From Desulfobacterales bacterium (GTDB lineage Bacteria; Desulfobacterota; UBA8473), in contig JACQWO010000058.1 of NCBI GenBank assembly GCA_016209225.1, positions 34,212 through 98,211 of the forward strand: a stretch of 64,000 nt of DNA, written 5' to 3'. The notes beneath the pieces were generated by a model. That model ran no database searches and had not been told where the DNA came from. It was given only the letters and a program-made list of their open reading frames with translations. A program made the translations under genes and the position numbers. Below, one piece after another: positions 63,621-64,000 of the stretch. Numbering within the stretch: position 1 is the stretch's first letter; each line of letters starts with the position of its first letter.

Positions 63621-64000
63621 GTGTGTCATGAAGAGAGGCGTAAGCCTTTCGTGCTGTATTAAAGATGAGAGTAGGTCTCTCGGTTTCGGCGACCAGAAGC
63701 TGGAATCAAACCGCCCTATGCGGCATTCATTAAGAGTGTTTGTGGTGAGCGATAAGGGAAAAGGCAATCAAAGAATTGTCAGGTGCGTATTGAGGAGATG
63801 AACGCAAGTGAACCCCTGATGAGGTGTCGAAATGGAAACGATACTGTCAAAACCAAACGCCGAGCGTAAGTTTGGGATAAGCTTTGATGTGAACTGGCAT
63901 AACAGACAAAGCGGCAGTCGGCATAGAGGGGGCATGAACTCAATACAGGCTTTAATACGGAACATGAGAACCTGTCGTTCTGATGCCAAGGGAGAAGCAC
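63621..64000 (+). mobile_element. Group II intron, 5' part (continues beyond the window)
   Basis: GTGTGTCATGAAGAGAGG at 63621 matches the GUGYG 5' end of group II introns. Further in, the segment GATGAACGCAAGTGAACC with TGTCGAAATGGAAACGATAC near 63798 resembles the conserved domain I part of Ll.LtrB-like introns (TGAACGCAAGT ... TGTCGAT ... GGAAAGTGTC), and the GAACCTGTCGTTCTGATGCC end near 63980 matches the region upstream of the intron-encoded reverse transcriptase. The frames in it are not genes. The reverse transcriptase should lie beyond 64000. Confidence 0.85.

Noticed and set aside
63442..64000. Open frames of 70-120 codons at the right end on both strands
   Set aside because: They lie within the group II intron RNA and a hairpin; no domain is recognisable and they overlap one another.

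Overview
The window comes from a strictly anaerobic sulfate-reducing bacterium, most likely an uncultured member of the Desulfobacterota (former Deltaproteobacteria). The evidence is a full dissimilatory sulfite/APS reduction set (dsrAB, dsrD, dsrN, dsrC, dsrMKJOP, aprBA, qmoABC), amino-acid genes in typical deltaproteobacterial order, and many small dispersed palindromic repeats between genes. Base composition is moderately AT-rich throughout. No rRNA or tRNA gene was found.

Layout. 1-2.8 kb: the end of an unknown protein and an alpha-glucan phosphorylase. 2.9-5.9 kb: a short CRISPR array of the type I-C repeat kind with only cas2, cas1 and an N-terminally truncated cas4; a four-helix-bundle gene sits where the rest of cas4 and the interference genes should be. 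6.3-9.6 kb: a secreted DUF3047-like protein and two HD-domain proteins, one a YhaM-type exoribonuclease. 10-17.2 kb: a branched-chain-amino-acid-type ABC transporter (livMHGF) interleaved with two acyl/aryl-CoA ligases, with no substrate-binding protein. 17.5-20.5 kb: a histidine kinase and a sigma-54-dependent response regulator, followed by a strong sigma-54 promoter match in front of a ferredoxin gene.

20.8-44 kb is the centre of the window: ferredoxin, two small unrecognised proteins, a TPR protein, dsrA-dsrB-dsrD-dsrN, a nitrilase-family enzyme, dsrC, an OsmC-like protein, an RsbRD-like protein, dsrMKJOP, a second ferredoxin, aprBA, two paralogous cysteine-cluster (YkgJ-like) proteins and qmoABC. 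All are on the + strand. Together they carry APS to sulfite (AprBA, electrons from menaquinol through QmoABC) and sulfite to sulfide (DsrAB with DsrC, whose trisulfide is reduced by DsrMKJOP). ATP sulfurylase and pyrophosphatase are not in the window.

44-49 kb: an RdgC-like pair, a rhomboid protease, and a polyamine cluster (agmatinase, deoxyhypusine-synthase-like protein, S-adenosylmethionine decarboxylase). 49.4-61.1 kb: a long minus-strand branched-chain amino acid operon (ilvB-ilvN-ilvC-psd-pssA-leuA-leuC-leuD ... leuB-asd), interrupted by a cupin gene and a BrnT/BrnA toxin-antitoxin pair flanked by related palindromic repeats. 61.3-64 kb: a YdcH-like protein, a threonylcarbamoyl-AMP synthase, a second BrnT/BrnA pair and the 5' end of a group II intron that runs off the window.

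The most notable unexplained structures are a family of about eight related inverted-repeat elements (termini close to GTTACTACTCAGG / CCTGAGTAGTTAC), several of them inside the sulfate-reduction cluster; a FadR-like palindrome over a promoter upstream of dsrAB; and the paired cysteine-cluster genes between aprA and qmoA.
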